Below are positions 21,030 through 27,910 of a stretch of DNA of 28,264 nucleotides, one piece after another. This DNA comes from a virus. The position numbers were made by a program, and so were the translations under genes. The stretch spans positions 1 through 28,264 of IMG/VR virus record IMGVR_UViG_3300009151_000296; one strand, written 5' to 3'. Position 1 is the first letter of the stretch. Each line of letters opens with the position of its first letter. Under the pieces are notes generated by a model, which was not told the origin of the DNA, did not search any database, and worked only from the letters and a program-made list of their open reading frames with translations.

Positions 21030-22562
21030 ATGCCAACAGTAGTCCAATTTAGACGCGGAACAACCGCACAAAACAACAACTTTCTTGGAGCCAACGGCGA
21101 AATTTCTGTTGACACCACTCTTAATGTGTTGCGTGTTGCTGATGCTGTTACATTAGGTGGATTTGCAATGGTTGGGCAAAATTGTGTTCAGACCATTGCT
21201 AATAAAACATATACTGGAACATTGCTCAGTGTAACCGGCAACGTCACCGGTAACTACATTTTTGGCAACGGTAGTCAATTGAGTGGCATTGATGCTACTA
21301 GTATTCAAAGTGGTACATCAAATGTAAAAGTTACCACTGCTGGTGGTAATGTTGCAGTCAGTGTGGGTGGAACCAGCAACGTGGTTGTTTGGGCCTCTAC
21401 CGGCACATATACCACTGGCATATCAAGTGTGACTGGCAACATCACAGGCGGTAATTTATTAACCAGTGGATTGGTCAGTGCCACTGGCAATATCACAGGC
21501 GGCAACATTTTAGGTGGTGCCAATGTCAATGCAACTACACACACAGGAACTACGGTAAGTGTAACAGGGAATATCACCGGCGGAAATGTAATTGCATCTA
21601 CTGGATTAACTGCCGGTACGTTATCATTGTCCGGCAATACAATTACATCGACTGACAATACAATCACAATCGATCCTGCTAGTTCTGGACCAACTGGACA
21701 CGTTATTATTCAAGGTAACTTGAGTGTAACAGGCAATGTAACATATATCAACTCTAACAATGTCACCACAAATGATTTAACTATTAATATGGCCAATAAC
21801 GCAGCAACCGCCGCGGCAGCCAACGGTGGTGGTATTGAAGTTGGTCCTGCCGGCACACCCTATGCTACTATTACTTACAATAGTACCAGTAACACCTGGG
21901 CGGTAAGCAACGGTGCCAATGTAAGTGGAGCTGTAAGTGTCAGCGGCAACATCACTGGCGGTAATATCAGCACCGGTGGAGTAATGGTTATTACTGGTGC
22001 AAGTACCGCCGCAAGTTACAGCGCAACTGGCAACGTTACAGGCGGTAACTTGTCGGCTGGCACCGGCACCATCACCGGTGGAAATATTGTTAACTCAAAT
22101 GCCAATGGTGTAGGCAATATTGGTAGTGCAACAACGTATTTCAATACAGTATTTGCCAAAGCAACTTCGGCACAATATGCCGACTTGGCAGAAATGTATG
22201 TAGCTGACACTGCTTATGCAGCCGGAACGGTAGTAGAGTTTGGCGGCAACAATGAGATAACAGTCGCAACCACAACCCATTCCACACAGGTGGCTGGCAT
22301 TATATCTACACAACCAGCATACCTAATGAACTCCGCACAAGCCGGTGAGCATCCACTTGAAGTGGCTTTGGTCGGGCGAGTTCCTTGCTCAGTGGTTGGC
22401 ACCGTACGCAAAGGCGATCGTTTAGTGTCTAGTGACCTGCCTGGTGTTGCCCAAGCACTTGATATCAATTTATACCAACCTGGATGCATCGTTGGTAAAG
22501 CCTTAGAAGAATACAATTCAACCGAACCTGGAGTGATAGAAGTAGCAGTAGGAAGGTCATAA
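21030..22562 (+). CDS. Tail fibre protein with Mtd-type N-terminus
   Basis: 510 residues. The N-terminus (VVQFRRGTTAQNNNFLGANG, EISVDTTLNVLRVAD, GGF) matches the small N-terminal domain of phage receptor-binding proteins of the Mtd_N type. Residues about 80-130 carry GNGSQLSGIDATSIQSGTSN and VGGTSNVVVWASTGTY, a module also in the giant fibre. TGGN-type repeats and a SLSGNTITSTDNTITID stem follow. The C-terminal domain (about 370-510: YFNTVFAKATSAQYADLAEM, GRVPCSVVGTVRKGDRLV, IVGKALEEYN) is a paralogue of the end of the giant fibre. Similar domains end many phage fibres and may help folding or trimerisation; that is inference. Its stop overlaps the start of the next gene (TAATG), so the two are coupled. 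Confidence 0.8.
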   Translation: MPTVVQFRRGTTAQNNNFLGANGEISVDTTLNVLRVADAVTLGGFAMVGQNCVQTIANKTYTGTLLSVTGNVTGNYIFGNGSQLSGIDATSIQSGTSNVKVTTAGGNVAVSVGGTSNVVVWASTGTYTTGISSVTGNITGGNLLTSGLVSATGNITGGNILGGANVNATTHTGTTVSVTGNITGGNVIASTGLTAGTLSLSGNTITSTDNTITIDPASSGPTGHVIIQGNLSVTGNVTYINSNNVTTNDLTINMANNAATAAAANGGGIEVGPAGTPYATITYNSTSNTWAVSNGANVSGAVSVSGNITGGNISTGGVMVITGASTAASYSATGNVTGGNLSAGTGTITGGNIVNSNANGVGNIGSATTYFNTVFAKATSAQYADLAEMYVADTAYAAGTVVEFGGNNEITVATTTHSTQVAGIISTQPAYLMNSAQAGEHPLEVALVGRVPCSVVGTVRKGDRLVSSDLPGVAQALDINLYQPGCIVGKALEEYNSTEPGVIEVAVGRS

Positions 22563-23224
22563 TGCAGTCTAGATATCGCACAGACTATGCTGGCGAATTT
22601 GTAATATTAGAAACTCGATGGGGTGCCGGTAAAAAAGAAGAATCCAGAGAGTGGATTCCAAATCCTATTGATAACCATCACCTTTCAGGACGTGCGGCCT
22701 GCATTGGTAGCAATTTAGATCAGTGGCAGTTTGATTACACACGACTACAACGTCACCGCGGTGGATTGCTAGGCAGTAAAAAACTACAAACTTACGGCAC
22801 AGGATTAGTTGCTCAACAAATGCGCCTGGACTTTGCAGTAGAAACTGACAACAACAATTTAGCTACAATTTTAGAGACAGGTTATCAACAAGACAACATT
22901 GTGTATACCACTGCACGTAATTGTATCAGTAATCCAGGAGAATTTTATTTAATTCCTCATAAACCCAGATTGATTGACATGACTCTTGCAGTGTATCTTG
23001 CTGCATTCGATGGCCATAAGGAAGTGTTCTTAATAGGATACACAGATGAATCACCTGGCAATTCATTAAATTGGGAATCACAACTTGCTGAAGTATTTTT
23101 GGCATATCCAGGGGTTAAATTTTATCTAGTAGGCGAAGGCACACGTATGCCCGATGTCTGGGTTGACTGTTTTAACACCCAGGTCATGACCTACCCGGAG
23201 TTTATCAGTTATTGTGATGTATAA
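22562..23224 (+). CDS. Conserved unknown protein coupled to fibre
   Basis: 220 residues, soluble. Unlike the fibres it has globular, enzyme-like composition. Visible features: AACIGSNLDQWQFDYTRLQR (about 45-64), HRGGLLGSKKLQTYGTG, a mid-region DFAVETDNNNLATIL, and a Rossmann-like strand-helix series DMTLAVYLAAFDGHKEVFLIGYTDE (in pieces, about 140-163), with LGY/VGEG strands after it. The VFLIGYTDE-type strand recalls DUF115/sialyltransferase-like folds that handle nucleotide sugars, but no family can be named with confidence. Its start overlaps the fibre stop, with AGGAAGG upstream. It could be a fibre-modifying enzyme, a chaperone or an unrelated protein. Its 3' end overlaps the end of the Nudix gene on the other strand by 16 bases. 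Confidence 0.6.
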   Translation: MQSRYRTDYAGEFVILETRWGAGKKEESREWIPNPIDNHHLSGRAACIGSNLDQWQFDYTRLQRHRGGLLGSKKLQTYGTGLVAQQMRLDFAVETDNNNLATILETGYQQDNIVYTTARNCISNPGEFYLIPHKPRLIDMTLAVYLAAFDGHKEVFLIGYTDESPGNSLNWESQLAEVFLAYPGVKFYLVGEGTRMPDVWVDCFNTQVMTYPEFISYCDV

Positions 23225-23649
23225 ACGCTGGATTCAATAGTCGAAATTTTATTTTGCACAGCTTCGAAATTCACAGTTGACCATAGGCCTGGATGCATGG
23301 GTCTAGGCCATGTGCCCGAATCAATCCATGCATATCCTATGTGTTCGTAATTTAATATGGGTCGAAATTCTTGATTCACTATGCAAAAAAATGTATGATA
23401 TTCAAATCCTGCATCTACGGTGGTGAACTTTTCCAACGGCATCATACGCACATAGTCAGGCATTGATCCAATTTCTTCTTCACACTCTCTGACAATAGCA
23501 GTCATTAAGGTTTCGCCGAATTCCACACGCCCACCCGGCAATCCCCATGACCCTGGATGCTTTGAATCATTACGCATGAGATACAGGTAGCGGCGAGTAT
23601 TGACCGCATAAAACCAAACGCCCACTGCTTTTATAATACTAGACTCCAT
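23209..23649 (-). CDS. Nudix hydrolase
   Basis: 146 residues with a complete Nudix box at residues 39-61: GGRVEFGETLMTAIVRECEE followed by EIG, that is G-x5-E-x7-R-E-x2-E-E-x-G. Members hydrolyse a nucleoside diphosphate linked to another group, using metal ions held by the box glutamates. N-terminal strands (KAVGVWFYAV, RYLYLMRND) and a C-terminal HPGLWSTVNF fit the fold; the look is close to NTP/NDP-sugar type Nudix enzymes, but the substrate cannot be told. A strong GGAGG ribosome site (23653-23657, minus strand) lies in the end of gp15, which overlaps the start by 19 bases. So it is the last gene of the gp14-gp15 unit. Confidence 0.9.
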   Translation of the reverse strand: MESSIIKAVGVWFYAVNTRRYLYLMRNDSKHPGSWGLPGGRVEFGETLMTAIVRECEEEIGSMPDYVRMMPLEKFTTVDAGFEYHTFFCIVNQEFRPILNYEHIGYAWIDSGTWPRPMHPGLWSTVNFEAVQNKISTIESSVYTSQ

Positions 23650-25040
23650 GTGCCTCCAGGATACAGGCCTTGATATGATTTAATCCAAGTATTTCCAGTC
23701 CATTCATACTGTATTTCTGTTGTGATATTTGTGACATACTGTATATTATCTGGACTTGAGTCACTGTCAAAAGAAATCTGCCACCTTGCGCCATCATATT
23801 CCACAATGTCGTTGGCTTGGGCAACCAGGGGTTGTCCATTGACTCCGGCCCAGGCCTCAGCATATCCTTCATTGAATGTTCCGGTAGCTTCGGTAAACAA
23901 ATAGCGTTGTCCTGCCGCCGGTGCTGCTAGTCCAGCACCAGGCCCACTGCGTAGTGGATCAATAACAGACAAAACTGGTTCCAATGTATTGTTAGGAGTT
24001 GATCCTGCGTCTACTGTAAACAACAAAAATCTGTCATCAGTAGGATCATAACTGACATAACCTACAACTTCGGTTCCGTCATCTTGTTCTAATTTAATGT
24101 AGCTGATGCCGTCTCTCAACACCCCGTATGCTCCAACAACATTGTGCCACAGCAAATTACTTTCTGGACTACTGGCTGGATTCAAACTGGCATTGGATTG
24201 GTCAATCACTTGTTGTTCACGCAAGGCCTGTAATCTACCAACTGTTCCCGGACTTCCGCCAATTAACAATGCTTGATATCCGTATGGTGTAATTACTTGG
24301 CGTGTGCCCAACAACAGATCATTGTCAAGGATAGCATTGCTGGCATCACCGTTGGCATCAAACACACTCATGACAATGCGCTCAACCACGCCCAGTTTCT
24401 TGACCTTGGCCGGACTTGACAGCCAAATTGGTATACTAAAGGTAAGAGTGGCAATGTCTATAGGGTTTTCAGTTCCAACCGGAATAGTTCGATTACTCCA
24501 TTTGGTTGATTCAAGATTACAAACAGTAAGACTGGTCCAGTCAATAAAATTATCAGTGCTTTGTATTTCCAAGCTGGGATTGAACAGCACTAGGATTTGT
24601 TCCAAGATCTGCATCTTTTGATTGGTATTTGATGTCCATATATCTAGGGCAATGGTCAACTTGTATGGTACCGGCATCAACCGCTCAATAGTAAATGCAT
24701 TGCCTTGTGTGGCTTCGTATGTGTCAGTGGCTTCATCATAAGCACGTTGTCGAACCTGCATGTTGCTTACAAAATTGGGTTCCTGGATCCTTGGACGATC
24801 GTAGTCTAATCCAGTTACATAAAACGTCATCAACGGTGTTGACGGCATATCGTTGGCTGAGTTTTGTTGTATGATAGTTTGTGCTTGGCGGCTTGCATCA
24901 CCATAACGAACTGGCACACGAACTAAGGTATCGTTTTTGCCAGACTCGTTACGACCGTACTCAACACTGAAGTTGCTGAAGATTCTAGCAAACTGTAGTA
25001 AGAAGCGACGTATTTGTTGATCGTAAAAAAACTGTGCCAT
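23631..25040 (-). CDS. 15: Tail completion / sheath stabiliser gp15
   Basis: 469 residues. The N-terminal half matches T4 gp15 in pattern: FFYDQQIRRFLLQFARIFSN, VEYGRNESGKNDTLVRVPVR, then MPSTPLMTFYVTGLDYDRPR, PVPYKLTIALDIWTSNTNQK and MQILEQILVLFNPSLEIQ. In T4, gp15 caps the contractile tail as a ring and joins it to the head. The protein is far longer than T4 gp15 (272 residues): residues about 230-469 are an extra region with WHNVVGAYGVLRDGISYIKL and EYDGARWQISFDSDS, seemingly beta-rich and Gly/Asp-rich. The ATG follows the gp14 stop without a gap. It forms one unit with gp14 and the Nudix gene. Confidence 0.87.
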   Translation of the reverse strand: MAQFFYDQQIRRFLLQFARIFSNFSVEYGRNESGKNDTLVRVPVRYGDASRQAQTIIQQNSANDMPSTPLMTFYVTGLDYDRPRIQEPNFVSNMQVRQRAYDEATDTYEATQGNAFTIERLMPVPYKLTIALDIWTSNTNQKMQILEQILVLFNPSLEIQSTDNFIDWTSLTVCNLESTKWSNRTIPVGTENPIDIATLTFSIPIWLSSPAKVKKLGVVERIVMSVFDANGDASNAILDNDLLLGTRQVITPYGYQALLIGGSPGTVGRLQALREQQVIDQSNASLNPASSPESNLLWHNVVGAYGVLRDGISYIKLEQDDGTEVVGYVSYDPTDDRFLLFTVDAGSTPNNTLEPVLSVIDPLRSGPGAGLAAPAAGQRYLFTEATGTFNEGYAEAWAGVNGQPLVAQANDIVEYDGARWQISFDSDSSPDNIQYVTNITTEIQYEWTGNTWIKSYQGLYPGGTWSLVL

Positions 25041-26396
25041 TTATCGTCCTGGAGGTCTTGGGTTGGGCGGTAAGTTGCCGCCTTGGTCACCGTTATCAGC
25101 TTGTGGTTTAAGTATTTGGCTAAGACTCTGACGGCTTGGAATGTTACCCAGGTCAGTGGTAGACACTGTGTAGGTATTGTTAACAAAGCTGGCACGTTGA
25201 GTCAATGCGCCTGAAGCCAAGTCAAGATCAGTACGAACATTGTCTTCAATTTTGACCCAACTTGCACCACTGAATCTAAACAAACGATTAGGAAAATAAT
25301 CTAAACGCAATGCATAATCGCCTGCAACTGGATTGGGCGGAAAGCTCACACCCGGTGTAACAGGTAGTCCATTGGGTGCTTGTCCGTCACCAGTTAGATA
25401 ACCCATAGTATAGCCAAAGCTCTTGGGCGTATTACCTTCACCAGGTGATGTGCTGTCTACTGTGGGATAGGTGTCGTCGGCAGTGAGACCAGCACCAGCA
25501 GGTTGACCGTCAGCGGTTGGTAAAATATAAAACTTTGTAACGTCGTATCCACTGAGTGGAACATCGGCCTGTGCTTGCACCAGCAATGCATCGTTGATTT
25601 CCAGATCTTTGGGTCTGGTACTCATTTGGTCGCCCACTGTGGTAGGCGTGGTTACTGGTTGCCAGTAATCTGTGTCGGTGATATCAGTTCCAGGCGGCAC
25701 GTTTTGTTGTGCAACATAGTAGGTACCACCGTTGTTAACAGTTTCGCCCGAAGGATAAAAATTGCCTGGATCCCAGATATTTTCCGGCATAAACGGCTGG
25801 TCGATGATTTGGCTGTATTCTTGAGCATTAACCAGCGGCGTGGCTTTGATCCGCCACAGGTGTGGTAACCAAGTTTGGCTAAATCCTTCACTGGCATAGT
25901 TACCATCCTGTATCACATAATATCTAGGCAAGGCATTGGGAATTGCACGATTCAGTGGATGGTAGTCTTTTAAGTTTGGCACTTCAATGACATCACCTAC
26001 CATGAGCTTGCGTCCAAACGTGTCGATCATGTTGTTGTAGTGGAATGTGATAAACAAGGTATCGTTGTTTAAGAATAGTCCAAATTGTGTTAAATCAAAA
26101 TCAACATCTTGCGTACGATAAACACCACGCATGATATACACGTCTGGGTCGTAGGCACGGTCTCGATTTTCTAACAACAGTAAATCTTCAATAAACAGCG
26201 GGTTAGTAGTGTCGTAAGTGGGCAGGGTAGCATCACCTGGATTGTTGGCCTGCTCTGGATCTACTATAGGTCCAAGATATTTGTGAACGTAGATGTCTAT
26301 GCCGCCAACAGTAAACATCTCTTTGATAGTGCGATCAAAGAATCGGTAGTCAGCAGTTCTGTTTGGTCTATAGAGTGAGAGGCGTGGCATAGTCAT
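25041..26396 (-). CDS. 14: Neck protein gp14
   Basis: 451 residues from ATG 26396 (MTMPRLSLYRPN) or 449 from the ATG at 26390; the longer open frame to 26450 runs over the promoter. The N-terminal 200 residues follow the T4 gp14 pattern: IKEMFTVGGIDIYVHKYLGP, LENRDRAYDPDVYIMRGVY, FGLFLNNDTLFITFH, GRKLMVGDVIEVPNLKDY and LPRYYVIQDG. In T4, gp14 builds the neck with gp13 and lets heads join tails. T4 gp14 has 256 residues; here a C-terminal extension adds roughly 190, including WDPGNFYPSGETVNNGGTYY and YWQPV, which looks like a carbohydrate-binding-module type 5/12 fold, and a Pro/Gly-rich tail (PPNPRPPGR). No ribosome site; late promoter ends right at the start. Confidence 0.85.
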   Translation of the reverse strand: MTMPRLSLYRPNRTADYRFFDRTIKEMFTVGGIDIYVHKYLGPIVDPEQANNPGDATLPTYDTTNPLFIEDLLLLENRDRAYDPDVYIMRGVYRTQDVDFDLTQFGLFLNNDTLFITFHYNNMIDTFGRKLMVGDVIEVPNLKDYHPLNRAIPNALPRYYVIQDGNYASEGFSQTWLPHLWRIKATPLVNAQEYSQIIDQPFMPENIWDPGNFYPSGETVNNGGTYYVAQQNVPPGTDITDTDYWQPVTTPTTVGDQMSTRPKDLEINDALLVQAQADVPLSGYDVTKFYILPTADGQPAGAGLTADDTYPTVDSTSPGEGNTPKSFGYTMGYLTGDGQAPNGLPVTPGVSFPPNPVAGDYALRLDYFPNRLFRFSGASWVKIEDNVRTDLDLASGALTQRASFVNNTYTVSTTDLGNIPSRQSLSQILKPQADNGDQGGNLPPNPRPPGR

Positions 26397-26397
26397 G

Positions 26398-26405
26398 TAT
26401 TTATG
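26398..26405 (-). promoter_or_regulatory. Late promoter (CATAAATA), minus strand
   Basis: The minus strand reads CCCATAAATACATGACTATGCC. Two in-frame ATGs for gp14 lie one and seven bases after the motif. Expected transcription start is about 26392, so the mRNA would have nearly no leader. Confidence 0.68.
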
Positions 26406-26412
26406 GGTTCGA

Positions 26413-26441
26413 TTGACTTGTAATTCAAAAGCTCGTATAAT
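26413..26441 (+). promoter_or_regulatory. Sigma70-type (early) promoter
   Basis: TTGACT (26413-26418), a 17-base spacer and a perfect TATAAT (26436-26441). The expected transcription start is 26448-26449, exactly at the ATG at 26449. It stands back to back with the minus-strand late promoter of gp14. Confidence 0.8.
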
Positions 26442-26448
26442 TACACGC

Positions 26449-26700
26449 ATGGACGAACTATTTCAACGCCTAGACCGTGCAGAACGAGCTATAGCCAATG
26501 TCAAAAATAAGGTAGCCCGTAAAGACCTGCTAAAAATGGTTCGTGCGGTAGATCATGCTATTACAGCCGCAGATATGGAAAGTGTAGAATGCCGCAGAAC
26601 ACGCAAGGAAACATTACGGTATCAAGAGCTGGTTAAAAAGGTAAACGATTTACTTACAAACCTAGAACAGCACATAACCTTTGCTAGTTTGCTTGGTTGA
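26449..26700 (+). CDS. Small charged helical protein, unknown
   Basis: 83 residues beginning MDELFQRLDRAERAIANVKN. Nearly the whole sequence is charged and helical, with heptad-like spacing of hydrophobic residues, so a coiled coil is likely. There is no known domain, signal or membrane segment. ATG 26449 is chosen because a sigma70-type promoter ends 7 bases before it; the frame is open further upstream to 26395 but that covers the promoter. There is no ribosome site, so it may be translated from a leaderless mRNA. Its stop codon lies within the -35 box of the next promoter. Transcription from a host-type promoter suggests early expression. Function unknown. Confidence 0.6.
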   Translation: MDELFQRLDRAERAIANVKNKVARKDLLKMVRAVDHAITAADMESVECRRTRKETLRYQELVKKVNDLLTNLEQHITFASLLG

Positions 26701-26725
26701 CAAACGGGTAATTTTCACATATAAT
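26697..26725 (+). promoter_or_regulatory. Sigma70-type (early) promoter, perfect consensus
   Basis: TTGACA (26697-26702), 17-base spacer, TATAAT (26720-26725): consensus at all twelve positions with ideal spacing. Expected start near 26732, which is the A of the next ATG. The -35 box overlaps the stop codon of the previous gene. Confidence 0.9.
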
Positions 26726-26731
26726 ACATGT

Positions 26732-27877
26732 ATGGCTAAAACAAACGAAATCAAACGACTAAACCCTAAAAGTGCAGACTCCAAATATATTGGATTTGAA
26801 CCCGAATGGCCGACGCAACCTGCCGATGAAAATCGTGTCAGTGCCTTGGCCAATGGATTCCATTGGTACAACTACCATTACGGTAAAAAAGATGCCAAGG
26901 ATATGTTGTGTCATTATTTAGAGCACAACGGTCGCACAAAAGATGCTCGAACAATGCGTGGCATTCCTGACAGTCAAATTCGACTTACACCTGCCTGGGT
27001 GTGTCGTATGACCTTGCTTGGGTTGCAATTAAAAGATTACGAGCAGGCCAGTATCAATGAGCAACTGAATGAAATGCTCCGGGCCAAACAAGAAATCCGA
27101 CGAGCACAGGCCGATGTTGATGCTGATGCCGCAGTGGCCCGGCTCACAATTCAAGATCACCTGCGTGAAAAAGTAAGTGAATGTTGTGGCGAATTAGAAG
27201 GCATGTTTGATAATTTTATTGATGCAGGTGCTAAGATGTCGGCGGACTTTAAACCACTGATGTTAATACGTGGTCTCAATATTAGTCCCAACATGATTGG
27301 TACAGTCGCTCGAGTTTGGGAATTAAGATTGGCTGAATTTACTGAAGTGTTGGAAGGCACGGACCCTCAGTTGGTCGAAGGCTACAGTCATCTTTCAAAA
27401 CTGCAACTTCGCAACTGTGTAAAATTCTGTGAAACTGTGATCAACGACTGCAACAGTTACGTTCAACTGAAAAAAGTAGAACGCAAACCGCGCAAGGCCA
27501 AGCCGGTTAGTCCTGAAAAGAAAGCGTCCAAGTTCAAGATTCAGGCAGAATTTGCAGAGCTCAAACTCAAGAGTTTGCCAGCGGCACAACTGGTTGACAA
27601 GAGTGAAGCCTGGGTTTATGACACCAAAAAGCGCAAACTGATTCACATTGTAGCAGACGAATATGCCAAGGTGTTTACCGTCAAGAATAACAGTGTAATT
27701 GGGTTTAGCAAGATAGAAACAGTGCAAAAGACCCTGCGTAAACCGGCCGAAACTGTTAAACTTGTAACAGCCGCAGGCAAACCGGCTGCTCGCAAGATTT
27801 TCAAAGAGCTCACAACAACAGAAACAGCCTGGAACGCTAGAGGAACCGAAAACTTGGTAATACTGCGGGCCTGGTAA
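26732..27877 (+). CDS. Conserved hypothetical protein, early promoter
   Basis: 381 residues. The N-terminal part has Trp/Tyr-rich EPEWPTQPADENR and ANGFHWYNYHYGKKDAKDML, then a helical region (about 100-255) with charged stretches, a basic linker (RKPRKAKPVSPEKKASKFK, about 248-266) and a C-terminal domain (about 285-381) containing EAWVYDTKKRKLIHIVADEY and the end AWNARGTENLVILRAW. I recall this type of protein, with such an ending, in marine T4-like phages, but no function is known to me. The start is ATG 26732: a perfect promoter ends 6 bases earlier, so the mRNA should be leaderless; a start at 26681 would lie upstream of the promoter. Basic linker and early promoter hint at nucleic-acid or takeover function; this is speculation. 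Confidence 0.7.
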   Translation: MAKTNEIKRLNPKSADSKYIGFEPEWPTQPADENRVSALANGFHWYNYHYGKKDAKDMLCHYLEHNGRTKDARTMRGIPDSQIRLTPAWVCRMTLLGLQLKDYEQASINEQLNEMLRAKQEIRRAQADVDADAAVARLTIQDHLREKVSECCGELEGMFDNFIDAGAKMSADFKPLMLIRGLNISPNMIGTVARVWELRLAEFTEVLEGTDPQLVEGYSHLSKLQLRNCVKFCETVINDCNSYVQLKKVERKPRKAKPVSPEKKASKFKIQAEFAELKLKSLPAAQLVDKSEAWVYDTKKRKLIHIVADEYAKVFTVKNNSVIGFSKIETVQKTLRKPAETVKLVTAAGKPAARKIFKELTTTETAWNARGTENLVILRAW

Positions 27878-27881
27878 AACT

Positions 27882-27889
27882 ACTAAATA
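27882..27889 (+). promoter_or_regulatory. Late promoter (ACTAAATA)
   Basis: CTACTAAATACAGG lies 4 bases after the previous stop codon. Expected start near 27895. After it, AGGGAA (27891-27896) and TTCCCT (27903-27908) could pair and expose the GGAG ribosome site in the loop. Confidence 0.65.
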
Positions 27890-27910
27890 CAGGGAACGGA
27901 GCTTCCCTAC

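Noticed and set aside
7107-22562. Diversity-generating retroelement acting on fibres, suggested by the Mtd-type N-terminus
   Set aside because: No reverse transcriptase gene and no template/variable repeat pair with adenine-specific differences is visible. The Mtd_N-like domain alone does not imply such a system.
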